The notes beneath the pieces were generated by a model that saw only the letters and a program-made list of their open reading frames with translations, ran no database searches and was not told the origin of the DNA. From contig VYZI01000074.1 of assembly GCA_013397695.1 (NCBI GenBank), positions 1,425,143 to 1,489,142 on the forward strand: a stretch of DNA of 64,000 nt, given 5' to 3'. Both the position numbers and the translations under genes were made by a program. This DNA comes from Centropus unirufus (taxonomy: Eukaryota > Chordata > Aves > Cuculiformes > Centropidae). This document shows, one piece after another, positions 63,680-64,000 of the stretch (within the stretch, counting starts at the first letter, position 1; each line of letters opens with the position of its first letter).

Positions 63680-64000
63680 CACAGAATCACAGACTTACTA
63701 GATTGGAAAAGACCTCTGAGATCGAGTCCAACCATACCTGTCTACCACTAAACCAGATCCCCGAGCACCTCATCTCCCCATCTTCTAAACGCCTCCTGGG
63801 ATGGAGACTCCACCAACTCCCTGGCAGCCTCTGCCAGTGCTTGATGACCCTTTCCATGAAGATTTATTTCCTAATGCCCAACCTGAACCTGCCCTGGCAC
63901 AGCTTGAGGCCATTCCCCCTTGTCCTATTCCCTGTCACCTGGGAGAAGAGACCAGCACCCACCTCTCCACACCCTCCTTTCAGGCAGCTGGAGGCAGTGA
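63680..64000 (-). mobile_element. CR1 LINE, antisense, running off the window
   Basis: The + strand begins with cacagaatcacagacttact, then gattggaaaagacctctgag and the catacctgtctaccactaaa, cctgaacctgccctggcaca, ttgaggccattcccccttgt and cacctgggagaagagaccag blocks. These are the reverse complement of the type at 53815-54266. The 5' part continues beyond base 64000. Confidence 0.95.

Larger units (their letters stand above)
1..64000 (+). other. RNGTT: RNGTT gene, internal part (six coding exons and their introns)
   Basis: The whole window lies inside one gene for the metazoan mRNA capping enzyme. This nuclear bifunctional protein first removes the gamma phosphate from nascent RNA polymerase II transcripts and then transfers GMP from GTP to make the GpppN cap. 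Six exons whose translations match the vertebrate protein in order, with compatible phases and GT/AG borders, establish this. Neither the start codon nor the stop codon is inside: the gene begins left of base 1 and continues right of base 64000. By comparison with the mammalian protein as I remember it, the exons cover residues from about 148 to about 423 of roughly 600. Large introns fit the known very large size of this gene in vertebrates. Confidence 0.96.
49948..64000 (+). other. RNGTT: RNGTT intron, at least 14.05 kb, incomplete
   Basis: The donor is GTAAAC. No exon coding for the next expected part of the enzyme (motif IV onward) is seen before the window ends, so the intron is longer than shown. 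It contains sense CR1 copies at 52803-53227 and 53815-54266, an antisense CR1 at 63680-64000 and a 22-base tandem duplication at 59727-59770. The stretches 49950-52800, 54270-59720 and 59780-63670 contain no gene I recognise. They include a pyrimidine-rich part at about 57150-57450 and overlapping opposite-strand open frames at 61251-61667. Confidence 0.9.

Noticed and set aside
1..64000. CRISPR arrays, operons, tRNA or rRNA genes, integrated virus genomes
   Set aside because: None seen. No regularly spaced repeats, no tRNA cloverleaf landmarks, no LTR pairs and no viral gene order were recognised on either strand.

Overview
The window is an AT-rich stretch of a vertebrate nuclear genome, almost certainly a bird. 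Fourteen or so recognisable copies of the CR1 LINE (the dominant avian retrotransposon), most of them 5'-truncated and ending in the typical ATTCTATGATTCT-like tail, point to birds. Crocodilians and turtles also carry CR1, so the assignment is strong but not absolute. I cannot name the species.

Only one gene is supported: RNGTT, the bifunctional mRNA capping enzyme (RNA 5'-triphosphatase plus guanylyltransferase), on the + strand. Six consecutive internal coding exons are present: 465-717, 8712-8821, 9648-9749, 28472-28607, 35603-35674 and 49783-49947. Their reading phases join correctly. Together they make 838 coding bases, about 279 residues. They run from the C-terminal helices of the triphosphatase domain, through an acidic linker and a basic patch, into the guanylyltransferase domain: motif I with the GMP-accepting lysine, motif III split between two exons, motif IIIa, and the segment after it. 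The first exons (start codon, triphosphatase P-loop) lie to the left. The exons for motifs IV, V, VI and the stop codon lie to the right. The introns are about 8.0, 0.8, 18.7, 7.0, 14.1 and at least 14.05 kb.

The other ~98.7% is intronic. It holds CR1 copies in both orientations (nine on +, five on -), an 85-base assembly gap at 23448-23532, several short tandem duplications and perfect or near-perfect palindromes, and otherwise unremarkable AT-rich intron. The longest copies (32850-33688 and 36995-38072, both +) still show decayed 3' coding sequence of the CR1 reverse-transcriptase ORF. No tRNA, rRNA, snoRNA, CRISPR, operon or second protein-coding gene could be supported. Other open frames, including two of about 150 codons near 5.8-7.1 kb, look like chance frames or CR1 shadows.

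I did not find an undescribed system. The most testable biological idea is that the first exon has a weak 5' splice site followed at once by an in-frame stop and, 265 bases on, an AATAAA. Intron retention there would give a triphosphatase-only protein.
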